This document shows positions 41,419 to 49,740 of a stretch of 58,384 nucleotides of DNA, piece by piece. The notes under the pieces are model-generated. The model worked only from the letters and a program-made list of their open reading frames with translations, did no database searches and was not told where the DNA came from. The position numbers were made by a program, and so were the translations under genes. This DNA is from Candidatus Rifleibacteriota bacterium (GTDB lineage Bacteria > Muiribacteriota > Ozemobacteria > Ozemobacterales > Ozemobacteraceae): the NCBI GenBank assembly GCA_012517355.1, contig JAAYVD010000010.1, positions 1-58,384 on the forward strand. Direction: 5' to 3'. The first letter of the stretch is position 1, and each line of letters starts with the position of its first letter.

Positions 41419-44400
41419 TGGCCATGTCCTTCAGGCGGGCCAGCAGGTTCAGCGCTTCCAGGGGGGTGAGGTTGTCGACGTCGATGGCGCGGACGGTGTC
41501 GGCCAGAAGCGTCTGCGGCGAGAAGAGAGACAACTGTTGCGGCTGGGGCGCCGCCCGCGCCGGCCGGCTGACCGAGCGGGTCACCCGCCCGACCTCGTCC
41601 TGTTCCGACTTCTCGAGTTCGAACAGGATCTCGCGGGAGCGGTCGATGACGCCGGCCGGCAGCCCGGCCAGGCGCGCCACCTCGATGCCGTAGGACTTGT
41701 TGGACGGTCCCTCCCCGATGGCGTGCAGAAAGACCATGTCGCCGCTCTGTTCGTCGTGGTGGACGGTCACGTTGAGGTTGAACAGCCGCGGCAGCACGGG
41801 AACCAGGTCGGTCAGCTCGTGGTAGTGGGTGGCGAACAGGGTACGCGCCCCGACCGCCTGGTGGATGTGCTCGAGGATGGCCCAGGCCAACGCCAGGCCG
41901 TCGAAGGTCGAGGTGCCGCGCCCGATCTCGTCGAGGATGAGCAGGCTGCGGTCGGTGGCGTTCTTCAGGATCAGCGAGGTCTCCATCATCTCGACCATGA
42001 AGGTCGACTGGCCGCGGATCAGGTTGTCGGACGCCCCGACCCGCGTGAAGATGCGGTCGACGACCCCGATCTCGGCAGCCGCCGCCGGCACGAACGAGCC
42101 GATCTGCGCCAGCAGCACGATCAGCGCGGTCTGCCGCAGGTAGGTCGACTTGCCCGCCATGTTGGGCCCGGTGATGATGGCCTGGCGCCGCTGTTCGTCG
42201 AGCACCGTGTCGTTCGGATGGAACTCGCCCGAGGCGAGGAAGGCCTCGACCACCGGGTGCCGGCCGCCCGTGATGGCGAGGCGGTTGCCGTCGGTGATGA
42301 GGGGCCGCACGAACCGGCGCTCCTGGGCCAGCCAGGCGAGCGAGGCCAGCACGTCGAGCAGGGCGAGCCCGGCGGCGGCCCGCTGGATGTCGGGGATGCG
42401 GGCCCGGATCGCCTCGACGAGCCGCTCGTAGATCTCCTTCTCGAGGGCCACCGACTTGTCGTTGGCCGAGAAGACCTTCGTCTCGTATTCCTTCAGCTCG
42501 GCGGTGATGAACCGCTCCCCGGTGGTCAGGGTCTGCTTGCGCACGTAGTGGGCGGGGGCCTTGTCGGCGACGGCGCGCGAGATCTCGATGAAGTAGCCGA
42601 AGACGCTGTTCTTGCGCACGCGCAGGGTCTTGATGCCGGTGGCGGCGCGCTCCTTCTCCTCGAAGCCGGCCAGCCACCGGTCGCCGTCGCGCAGCAACCC
42701 GCGCAGCTCGTCGAGGGCCGGGTCGATGCCGTCGGCAATGACGCCCCCGTCCGACACCACGGCGGGCAGGCTGTCGCGCAGGGTGCGGGCGATGGTGCCG
42801 GCGAGGTCGGGCAGCGGGGTCAGTTCGTCGGCGAGGGCGGCCAGCGGCGAGGCCCGCAGCCGGTCGTGCAGGGCGGGCAGGCGGTCGAGGCCGAGGCCCA
42901 GCGCCTGGGCATCGCGCGGATTGCGGCTGCCCAGGATGATCCGCGACAGCAGCCGCTCGAGGTCGGACACCCCCTTCAGCGCCTCGCGCACCTCGGCCAG
43001 CAGGACGGCGTCGGCGTGCAGGGCGGCCACCCGTTCCTGCCGTTCGAGGATGGGGGCGGCCTGGATCAGGGGCTTGAGCAGCCACCGCTTCAGCAGCCGG
43101 GCCCCCATCGCGGTCTGGGTGCGGTTCACCACCTCGAACAGGGTGCCCCCCTGGCTGCGCTCGCGGCCGTCGGGCAGCAATTCGAGGTTGCGCAGCGTGG
43201 CCTCGTCGAGGACCATCCCGTCGCCGAGCCGGTAGGGCTGCGGAAACCGCAGGTGGCCCAGCGAGCACTTCTGCGTGTCGAGCAGGTAGTCGGCCAGCAT
43301 GCCCAGCACCCGCAGCTCGAGCGGCCGCAGGGCCAGAAAGCGCGCCTTCGGCTCGCGCGGGAACAGGCCGGTCAGGGCCTCGACCGCCTCGGCCTCGGGC
43401 AGCTTGCGATGATGGACCTCGAGCCGCAGGCCCTTCCACGGCACGGCAGCCGCGGGGCCGGAACCGGAAGCCGCACCCGCCCGGGGCCGCCCGGCCAGAC
43501 CGCCGGCCGACGACGAGGCGACGGCTCCAGGGCTTGGCGGCACAGACGGAACCGGGGAGGCGGCAGGGGGAAGGCCGCACGCGGCGGGCTCCCCCGACCG
43601 GGACCGGGAGGCCTCAGCCGGACGGTGGTCGGCACCGTCCGCGGCGGGCCCGCCTCCCGGGCCCGGGACGGGGCCGGGAGGAGGCCCCGCCGTCTCGCCG
43701 GGAACGGCAGCCCTGGACTGGCCCGGCCGGTCGCCGGATCCCGCGTCGTCGGCCGCCCCCGCCGAAGCGGCGCCTTCCCCGCCCCCCGGGACGAATGGCT
43801 CGAGCGGCTCCTCGCCGGTCTCGAGCAGCAGCAGCTCGCGGGGGGCGAGCCGGGTGAACTCCTCGGGCAGCAGGCCCATCTCCACCTTGTCGCCGGTGGT
43901 GACGATCATCTCGCCGGTCGACAGTTCGGCGGCGGCCAGGCAGAACCGGTCGCCCTTGCGGCCGAAGGCGGCGAGCCAGTTGTTCGTCTTCTCCTCGAGC
44001 AACTGCGGGTCGGCGATGGTGCCGGGGGTCAGGATGCGGACGATCTCCCGCTTGACCAGGCCCTTGGCCAGCTTGGGATCCTCCATCTGCTCGCAGATGG
44101 CGACGGTGAACCCCTTCTGCACGAGCCGCGAGACGTAGGTCATCGCGCTGTGGTAGGGCACCCCGGCCAGCGGCACCGGCTGGCCCGTGCCCGTCCGGCC
44201 GCGGGCGGTCAGGGTGATCTGCAGCTCGCGGGCGGCGGTCACCGCGTCCTCGAAGAAGGTCTCGTAGAAATCGCCGCACCGGAACAGCAGCAGGGCGTTC
44301 GGGTTCTGCGCCTTGAGGTCCTTGTACTGCTGCAGCAAAGGGGTCAGCCCCTTCTCCTCGGGAAGGGGCGGCCCGCCCGTACCGGCCGAGCCGGCGGCCA

Positions 44401-44530
44401 CCGGGACCCCGGGGCCAGCCGCGACCGGGTCGGGGCCGGGAGCGGAAGCGGGAGCGAGCCCCGTCCCGGGACCGGCGGCGGGAGGGCAGGACCCCGCCCG
44501 GCCGGGGTCAGTCGAGGATGATCCGCTCAT
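41411..44530 (-). CDS. mutS: DNA mismatch repair protein MutS
   Basis: A 1039-residue MutS, longer than the usual 850-900. The mismatch-binding motif GDFYETFFEDA, connector, core and clamp regions are present. The ATPase has Walker A GPNMAGKST (about residue 787), GQSTFMVEM, Walker B LLILDEIGRGTSTFDG (about 863) and the ATHYHEL loop, ending with the C-terminal LTPLEALNLLARLK. Extra length comes from a ~55-residue Pro/Ala/Gly head and a ~125-residue disordered insert at about 258-385, in the connector region. The start overlaps the upstream gene by 23 bases with no clear ribosome site, so a start nearer to PLPEEKGLTPLLQQY is possible. No mutL in the window. Confidence 0.96.
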   Translation of the reverse strand: MSGSSSTDPGRAGSCPPAAGPGTGLAPASAPGPDPVAAGPGVPVAAGSAGTGGPPLPEEKGLTPLLQQYKDLKAQNPNALLLFRCGDFYETFFEDAVTAARELQITLTARGRTGTGQPVPLAGVPYHSAMTYVSRLVQKGFTVAICEQMEDPKLAKGLVKREIVRILTPGTIADPQLLEEKTNNWLAAFGRKGDRFCLAAAELSTGEMIVTTGDKVEMGLLPEEFTRLAPRELLLLETGEEPLEPFVPGGGEGAASAGAADDAGSGDRPGQSRAAVPGETAGPPPGPVPGPGGGPAADGADHRPAEASRSRSGEPAACGLPPAASPVPSVPPSPGAVASSSAGGLAGRPRAGAASGSGPAAAVPWKGLRLEVHHRKLPEAEAVEALTGLFPREPKARFLALRPLELRVLGMLADYLLDTQKCSLGHLRFPQPYRLGDGMVLDEATLRNLELLPDGRERSQGGTLFEVVNRTQTAMGARLLKRWLLKPLIQAAPILERQERVAALHADAVLLAEVREALKGVSDLERLLSRIILGSRNPRDAQALGLGLDRLPALHDRLRASPLAALADELTPLPDLAGTIARTLRDSLPAVVSDGGVIADGIDPALDELRGLLRDGDRWLAGFEEKERAATGIKTLRVRKNSVFGYFIEISRAVADKAPAHYVRKQTLTTGERFITAELKEYETKVFSANDKSVALEKEIYERLVEAIRARIPDIQRAAAGLALLDVLASLAWLAQERRFVRPLITDGNRLAITGGRHPVVEAFLASGEFHPNDTVLDEQRRQAIITGPNMAGKSTYLRQTALIVLLAQIGSFVPAAAAEIGVVDRIFTRVGASDNLIRGQSTFMVEMMETSLILKNATDRSLLILDEIGRGTSTFDGLALAWAILEHIHQAVGARTLFATHYHELTDLVPVLPRLFNLNVTVHHDEQSGDMVFLHAIGEGPSNKSYGIEVARLAGLPAGVIDRSREILFELEKSEQDEVGRVTRSVSRPARAAPQPQQLSLFSPQTLLADTVRAIDVDNLTPLEALNLLARLKDMANG

Positions 44531-45641
44531 ACCGCGCCGTTCCGAAGCCGATGGCCTCGGCGTGGGTGAGCTGGGCCCGGATGTCGAGGTCGGGATGCAC
44601 CTGCCCGAACTTCGACCGGGCAGGCGGCACCGGCTTTTTCAGCACGCATCCCGGCAGGCTCGCCTGGGCGTCGACCAGATCGAGACAGGCGGCGTCGAGG
44701 GCGACCGGGTCGGTCGAGGCGGCGAACCCGATGTCGGGCACCAGCGGGGCGTCGTTGAACCCATAGCAGTCGCACAGCGGCACGATGTCGGTCAGGATGT
44801 TGACGAAGAAGGCCGCCTTCCGCTTCGGCTGCCAGACGCCCCAGGCGTGCTCGACCATCTTCTCGGTCACGCCGCGCGTGTCCTCGCTCCAGTTGATGCG
44901 GATGGCGCCGACCCGGCACGAGACCAGGCATTCGCCGCAGCCGCGGCACTTCTTCGGATCGATGGTCACCGGGCCGTCGGGCACCTTCTGCCCGATCGCC
45001 CCGACCGAGCACCAGTCGAAGCAGCGCCGGCACCGCACGCACTTCTTCTCGAGCACCGACGGCCGGATCGAGGTGTGCATGGCCAGCTTGGCCGCGCGCG
45101 AGCAGCAGCCCATGCCCAGGTTCTTGATGGCGCCGCCGAAGCCGGTCACCTCGTGGCCCTTGAAGTGGGACAGCACGACCAGGGCGTCGGCCTCGTGGAT
45201 GCCCGAAGCCACCGAAACCTCGCGGTGATGCTTCCCCTTCACCGGCACCATCTGGTGGTCGCGGCCGGTAAGGCCGTCGCAGATGAAGACGGGGGCCCCC
45301 GTCACTTCGGGCCCGAACCCGTGCCGGAAGGCGGTCTCGATATGGTCGGGGGCGTTGCTGCGGCTGCCGGTGTACAGGGTGGCCGTCTCGGCCAGGAACG
45401 GCTTGCCGCCGCCCGCCTTGATCAGATCGACCAGGGGCCGCACGTAGATGGGCTTGGGGAAGGCGGCGTTGCCGCGCTCGCCGAAATGGGTCTTGACCGC
45501 GACCAGCTTGTCGGCCCAGGGGAACGTCTTCATGCCGATCGCCTCGGCCAGCCGCGTGATCTTGGCCAGGTGGCTGTCGGCGGGCCCCTTGGCCCGCAGA
45601 CCGATGGTGTAGACGGGAACGCCGGAGGTCTTCTTCGCCAT
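44508..45641 (-). CDS. DUF362 protein with two 4Fe-4S ferredoxin clusters
   Basis: A 377-residue DUF362 family protein. The domain is seen as VAVKTHFGERGNAAFPKP, VVLSHFKGHEVTGFGGAIKNLGMGCCSRAAK and FAASTDPVALDAACLDL. Embedded in the middle are two complete cluster motifs, CVRCRRCFDWC (Cys201-211) and CRGCGECLVSC (Cys232-242), forming an 8Fe ferredoxin unit. The family is linked to iron-sulfur electron transfer, but its reaction is unknown. The ATG at 45641 is chosen over an in-frame ATG 32 codons upstream to fit family length. It overlaps the mutS start. Confidence 0.9.
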   Translation of the reverse strand: MAKKTSGVPVYTIGLRAKGPADSHLAKITRLAEAIGMKTFPWADKLVAVKTHFGERGNAAFPKPIYVRPLVDLIKAGGGKPFLAETATLYTGSRSNAPDHIETAFRHGFGPEVTGAPVFICDGLTGRDHQMVPVKGKHHREVSVASGIHEADALVVLSHFKGHEVTGFGGAIKNLGMGCCSRAAKLAMHTSIRPSVLEKKCVRCRRCFDWCSVGAIGQKVPDGPVTIDPKKCRGCGECLVSCRVGAIRINWSEDTRGVTEKMVEHAWGVWQPKRKAAFFVNILTDIVPLCDCYGFNDAPLVPDIGFAASTDPVALDAACLDLVDAQASLPGCVLKKPVPPARSKFGQVHPDLDIRAQLTHAEAIGFGTARYERIILD

Positions 45642-45812
45642 GTGGGTGGGTGCCTTCCCTTCGGGGTGTACCCCGCACGGGCCGTCGGAACCGGCGCGGG
45701 GTCGCCAAAGTCTACCCGGAACCGGCCGGAAATGCAACCCGCCGGACCAGCGGGAACCCGCTTCCCATGTGCCTCATCGGCCGACCGGCGGACCGGCTGC
45801 CGCGCCGCCCGG

Positions 45813-46583
45813 TCACCAGCCTTCCCAGTCGCCTGCCGCGGTCTCCACCCGCACCATCTTCCAGCGGAAGCCGGGGAGCGGCGCCCCGCTGTTGTGGACG
45901 CGCCGCTTCCCCACGGCGAGATCCGCGAAGGGGTGGTGGATGTGTCCGTAACAGAGGTCACGCACCCGGGGCAGGACCCCGGGGGCATGCCGCCGCAGCA
46001 CCTGGAAGACCCGCCGCGAGGCGTGGGCGGCCGGGAACACCAGCGGGGCCAGGACGCCGAAGAAGGGGTAGACGATCCCCATGTTCCACAGGCGCATCGC
46101 CTTTCCCCGGCGCCAGGGCCGCCGGCCCGGGGGCCGCTCCAGAGGGGTGCGGCGGGGAAAGGTCAGCGGCAGGTCGCCGTGCAGGAAGAGGGCCGACCCC
46201 ACCCGGACGAAGGCCTGGAACCACCGCAGGTTCGGAATGCCCGCCGCCTCACGGGCCAGCCGGTGCCGGAACTCGGCGTGGCCGTCATGATTTCCCAACA
46301 CGTACAAGACCAGGGTGGGCGCCACCGCGGCGCCGAACTCCGCCAGCCAGGCCACCGCCGCCGCCTCGGCCGCCGGCACGTCGGGAAGGTCGGGGCGGTC
46401 GGCCCAGCGGAAATCGAAGATGTCGCCGTTGAGCACCAGGAAATCGCAGCTTCCCGCCCGCTCCCGGGCCTGCCGGGCGACCGCCTCGCCGCGCGACCGG
46501 TAGCGGAACAGGTGCAGGTCGGACACGGCCAGCCCCACCCAGGGTCCGGCCCGCCGCGGCGCGGCGAGATGGCCGGCGATCAT
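45813..46583 (-). CDS. Calcineurin-like phosphoesterase, LpxH-like
   Basis: A 256-residue binuclear metallophosphoesterase with all five motifs: SDLHLF (Asp22, His24), NGDIFDF (Asp54), GNHD (98-100), LHGD (His135) and GHIHH (214-216). The order and the FxYRSRGE region resemble UDP-2,3-diacylglucosamine diphosphatase LpxH/YbbF, which makes lipid X in lipid A synthesis. The basic insert RRTPLERPPGRRPWRRGK and a membrane-associating segment also fit LpxH. Other phosphoesterase roles remain possible. It lies 34 bases after ruvB on the same strand. Confidence 0.8.
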   Translation of the reverse strand: MIAGHLAAPRRAGPWVGLAVSDLHLFRYRSRGEAVARQARERAGSCDFLVLNGDIFDFRWADRPDLPDVPAAEAAAVAWLAEFGAAVAPTLVLYVLGNHDGHAEFRHRLAREAAGIPNLRWFQAFVRVGSALFLHGDLPLTFPRRTPLERPPGRRPWRRGKAMRLWNMGIVYPFFGVLAPLVFPAAHASRRVFQVLRRHAPGVLPRVRDLCYGHIHHPFADLAVGKRRVHNSGAPLPGFRWKMVRVETAAGDWEGW

Positions 46584-46617
46584 CGCGGGGGGAGGTGGGC
46601 CGGGCCGGGCGGATGTC

Positions 46618-47727
46618 TCACGGTTCGTCGGAGAACAGGCGCTTCTGGGGATCCTCGGCGGTGCGGTCGGTCGGCTTGAGGCCCATGTACTCGTAGGCGA
46701 GGCGGGTCGCGATGCGGCCGCGGTTGGTGCGGGCCAGGAAGCCGATCTGGATGAGGAACGACTCGTAGACGTCGTAGATGGTGTCGGGTTCCTCGCCCAC
46801 CGAGACGGCCAGCGTGTCGAGACTGACGGGGCCGCCGTCGAAGCGCAGCAGCAGGATCTCGAGGATGCGGCGGTCGATGTAGTCGAGGCCGAGCCGGTCG
46901 ACCTTCAGCATCTCCATGCCGCGGGCCACGGTGGCGGCGTTGATGGCCGGCTGGCCGTCGACCTGGGCGACGTCGCGCATCCGCTTGAACAGCCGGATGG
47001 CCACGCGCGGGGTGCCGCGGGACCGGCGGGCGATCTCGCCGGCCGCGTCCTCCTCGATGGGGAAGGACAGCCGGCGCGACACCGAGTGGATGAGCTGCAC
47101 CAGCTCCTCGGCCGAGTAGTAGTCGATGCGCGAGACGACCCCGAACCGGCTGCGCAGCGGGGCGGCCACGTCGCCTTCGCGGGTGGTGGCCCCGATCAGG
47201 GTGAACGGCTGCACCTTCAGGCGCAGACTGCGCGCGGTCGGCCCCTTCCCGATCAGGACGTCGAAGTGCCAGTCCTCCATGGCGGGGTAGAGGACCTCCT
47301 CGACGCTCTTGTTGAGCCGGTGGATCTCGTCGATGAACAGCACGTCGCGCGCCTTCAGCCCCGTCAGCAGGGCCGCGACGTCGCCCGCCCGGGTCAAGAC
47401 GGGGCCGCTCGTGATGCGGATCTGCACCCCCATCTCGGCCGCGATGACGTTGGCCAGGGTGGTCTTGCCCAGGCCCGGGGGGCCCAGCAGCAGGGTGTGG
47501 TCGAGCTGTTCCCCGCGCTGGCGGGCCGCCGCGATGAAGACCTGCATCTTCTCGACGATCTGGCGCTGGCCGATGAACTCCTGGAACCGCCGCGGGCGCA
47601 GCGAGGGCGGCAGGATCTCCTCCTCGTCACCGAGAGGGCGCGGGGAAAGGACCGACTCGGGAGGGGGGGGGGCGGGCGGCAGGTCGGCCGGCACCAGGGA
47701 TTCCGGTTCCTTGCGGCGTCTGGCCAT
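46618..47727 (-). CDS. ruvB: Holliday junction branch-migration ATPase RuvB
   Basis: A 369-residue AAA+ motor that drives branch migration with RuvA. It has LRPRRFQEFIGQ, Walker A GPPGLGKTTLANVIA, Walker B LFIDEIHRLN, sensor 1 IGATTREGDVAAPLRSRFG, the arginine-finger region SRGTPRVAIRLFKRMRD, and the winged-helix end with GRIATRLAYEYMGL. A Pro-rich N-terminal stretch of about 25 residues precedes the core. It starts 20 bases after ruvA. Confidence 0.97.
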   Translation of the reverse strand: MARRRKEPESLVPADLPPAPPPPESVLSPRPLGDEEEILPPSLRPRRFQEFIGQRQIVEKMQVFIAAARQRGEQLDHTLLLGPPGLGKTTLANVIAAEMGVQIRITSGPVLTRAGDVAALLTGLKARDVLFIDEIHRLNKSVEEVLYPAMEDWHFDVLIGKGPTARSLRLKVQPFTLIGATTREGDVAAPLRSRFGVVSRIDYYSAEELVQLIHSVSRRLSFPIEEDAAGEIARRSRGTPRVAIRLFKRMRDVAQVDGQPAINAATVARGMEMLKVDRLGLDYIDRRILEILLLRFDGGPVSLDTLAVSVGEEPDTIYDVYESFLIQIGFLARTNRGRIATRLAYEYMGLKPTDRTAEDPQKRLFSDEP

Positions 47728-47747
47728 GCGTCAGGCTTCCTTCCGGC

Positions 47748-48365
47748 TCAGCTCGAGAACTGGCGGAGGGCCGCCTCGACCACCGCGGCCAGGGGGGCGT
47801 CGGCCGCCAGTTCCCCTGCCACCGCGGCCAGCGCCCGATCGATCTCCCGGCTGGTGTAGCCCAGGGTCTCGAGGGCGGCGCGGGCCTCCTTTTCGCAGGC
47901 GAGGCCGGCCCGCGCCACGGGCCGGGCCTCGGCCGCGCCGCGGGGCGTGCCGCCCAGCCCCGACTTGGCCAGGGTTTCCCGCAGCTCGACGACGAGGCGC
48001 GAGGCGAGCTTTTCCCCGACCCCCTTCAGGGCGGTCAGGCCGCGGATGTTCTCGGTCAGGATCATCTCCACCACCTGGTCCATGTCGGCGACCGACATGA
48101 TGTGCAGCGCCAGCTTGGGGCCGATCTTGTTGACCTTGTTCAGCATCCGGAAGAAGGTGCGCTCGGCCTCGGTGGCGAACCCGAACAGCTGCGGGCCGTC
48201 CTCGCGCCAGTGCAGGTGGGTCAGCAGGGTCACCACCCCACCCGCCTCCCCCAGGACCTTGTAGCTGGAAAAGGGGATCAGCGCCTCCAGGCCCAGGCCG
48301 TTCAGGTCGACCACCGCCCGGGTGGGCTGCTTCTCCAGGAGGGTCCCGCGGATGATCTCGATCAC
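47748..48365 (-). CDS. ruvA: Holliday junction DNA helicase subunit RuvA
   Basis: A 205-residue junction-binding protein: N-terminal OB domain (MIEIIRGTLLEKQPTRAVVDLNGLGLEALIP), two HhH motifs (LNKVNKIGPKLALHIMS; IRGLTALKGVGEKLASRLVVELR) and a C-terminal UBA-like domain (ALETLGYTSREIDRAL) that contacts RuvB. ruvC, often upstream, is absent: the next gene upstream is yebC beyond a 448-bp repetitive spacer. Confidence 0.97.
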   Translation of the reverse strand: MIEIIRGTLLEKQPTRAVVDLNGLGLEALIPFSSYKVLGEAGGVVTLLTHLHWREDGPQLFGFATEAERTFFRMLNKVNKIGPKLALHIMSVADMDQVVEMILTENIRGLTALKGVGEKLASRLVVELRETLAKSGLGGTPRGAAEARPVARAGLACEKEARAALETLGYTSREIDRALAAVAGELAADAPLAAVVEAALRQFSS

Positions 48366-48740
48366 GGCTGGCCGGCACCTCTTCGCACAGGGGATGGCCG
48401 CGAACCCGCGGCGGTCGTCATGCTACCCGTTCCCGCGGCGGAGCACAAGCCCCCATCGGTGGGAAACTGGCTCCCGGATCCGCTGCCAGAGCAGGAAAGG
48501 GCCATCCCGGCCCGCCCTGACCGGCTCCCGCCCCCTGCCCCCATTCCCCACTTCGTTCATCCCCACAGCGCCACCTCCCCACGTCGCCATTGGCCCCACT
48601 TCGCCACTTCCCCACGCCGTCACTCCCCACATCGCCCTTCCCAACGATGCCAATTCCCCACGTCGCTCCTTCCCCACTTCGCTACTGCCCCCCTCGCTCC
48701 TTCCCCACTTCGCCACTCCCCCATTTCCCCCATCTCCTCC
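48366..48740. repeat. Cytosine-rich intergenic tract of CCCCACTTCGCCACTT-type repeats
   Basis: From about 48536 to 48740 the plus strand is a run of short units such as CCCCACTTCG, CCACTTCCCCACG and TCGCTCCTTCCCCACTTCG, repeated about ten times with changes. It lies between ruvA and the yebC terminator. Frames across it are artefacts. The RNA of these minus-strand genes would read as G/A-rich. Confidence 0.75.
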
Positions 48741-48743
48741 CTC

Positions 48744-48788
48744 AAACACCTCGCGGGTGCCCTTCCCGAAGGAGGGGCACCCGCGAGG
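48744..48788 (-). terminator. Terminator downstream of yebC
   Basis: A perfect 14-bp stem (CCTCGCGGGTGCCC with its complement at 48749-48762 and 48775-48788) with a 12-base loop; read on the minus strand it is followed by TGTTTGAG. The T run is short, but the stem is very stable and sits about 25 bases after the yebC stop. Confidence 0.8.
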
Positions 48789-48813
48789 GGAAAACCGGGA
48801 CGGCCGGCGAAGG

Positions 48814-49578
48814 TTATTCCTCGGCGGCCGCCTTTTCCATGTCCTCGTCGGAGATCTCGGCGTTGTGGTAGCAGTCCTGGACGTCGTCGTGCTCTTCGAT
48901 GCTGTCGATCAACCGCAGCACCTTGCCGACGTCGTTGCCGGTGACCTTGACGGTGGTCTTGGGCAGCATGGTCTGCTTGGCCTCGTCGACCTTGACGCCC
49001 TTGGCCTCGAGCTTGGGACGCACGTCGAGGTAGGCCGAGGAGTCGCAGGTGATCTCGAACCCGTCGGGCAGGGCCTTGATGTCTTCGGCGCCGGCGTCGA
49101 GAACGATGTCGGTCAGCGCTTCCTCGGTGAGCTTGGGATTCGATTCCTTGCTGATGTAGAAATAGCCCTTGTTTTCGAACATGAACGACACGCAACCCGG
49201 AACGCCCATGTTGCCGCCGCCCTTGCTGAGGATCTTGCCGATCTCGGCCACGGTGCGGTTCTTGTTGTCGGTCAGGCAGCGGATGATGATCGCCACGCCG
49301 CTGGGCGCGTAGCCCTCGTAGGCCATTTCCTCGTAGGTCACCCCTTCGAGCTCGCCCGTCCCTTTCTTGATGGCCCGGTCGATGTTGTCCTTCGGCATGT
49401 TGGCATCCTTGGCCGCCTGCAGGGCGCTACGCAACCGGGGGTTGCTGTTGGGGTCGCCCCCGCCGTTCCGCGCCGAGATCGTGATTTCCTTGATGATCTT
49501 GGTGAAGGCGCGGCCCTTGATGGCATCCATCTTGGCCTTGACATGCTTGACCTTGGCCCACTTGTTGTGACCTGACAT
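48814..49578 (-). CDS. yebC: YebC/PmpR/TACO1 family protein
   Basis: A 254-residue protein with the canonical start MSGHNKWAKVKHVKAKMDAIKG, then RNGGGDPNSNPRLRSALQAAKDANMPKDNIDRAIKKGTGE, YEGYAPSGVAIIIRCLTDNKNRT, and LSKGGGNMGVPGCVSFMF. Relatives act as transcriptional regulators, and TACO1/YebC proteins help translation of proline stretches. That is of interest here because many proteins in the window are proline-rich. GAGGAGG precedes the ATG. Confidence 0.97.
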   Translation of the reverse strand: MSGHNKWAKVKHVKAKMDAIKGRAFTKIIKEITISARNGGGDPNSNPRLRSALQAAKDANMPKDNIDRAIKKGTGELEGVTYEEMAYEGYAPSGVAIIIRCLTDNKNRTVAEIGKILSKGGGNMGVPGCVSFMFENKGYFYISKESNPKLTEEALTDIVLDAGAEDIKALPDGFEITCDSSAYLDVRPKLEAKGVKVDEAKQTMLPKTTVKVTGNDVGKVLRLIDSIEEHDDVQDCYHNAEISDEDMEKAAAEE

Positions 49579-49618
49579 GCAATCCTCCTCGAAGGGATCA
49601 ATCCGAATTGGTGCAGGG

Positions 49619-49627
49619 AGTATACCA
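49619..49627 (-). promoter_or_regulatory. Extended -10 promoter of yebC
   Basis: TGGTATACT on the minus strand, with TTGCGG 19 bases further up; leader about 35 bases. Confidence 0.45.
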
Positions 49628-49740
49628 CGCCCTCCCCCACGGTCCGCAACTAAAAAGCCAGGAAAAATGCGGGTTACCCGGCGATCCGTCGCCCCTGCCC
49701 CCCCCCAGGAGGGCTGTGGGGACTGCCTCCCCCTGCCGCA

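Noticed and set aside
41063-44521. Open frame of about 1150 codons on the plus strand opposite mutS
   Set aside because: mutS is certain, and the opposite frame is a compositional shadow.
48423-48749. Short Gly/Trp-rich minus-strand frames between ruvA and yebC
   Set aside because: They are direct readouts of the CCCCACTTCG repeats and end in the yebC terminator.
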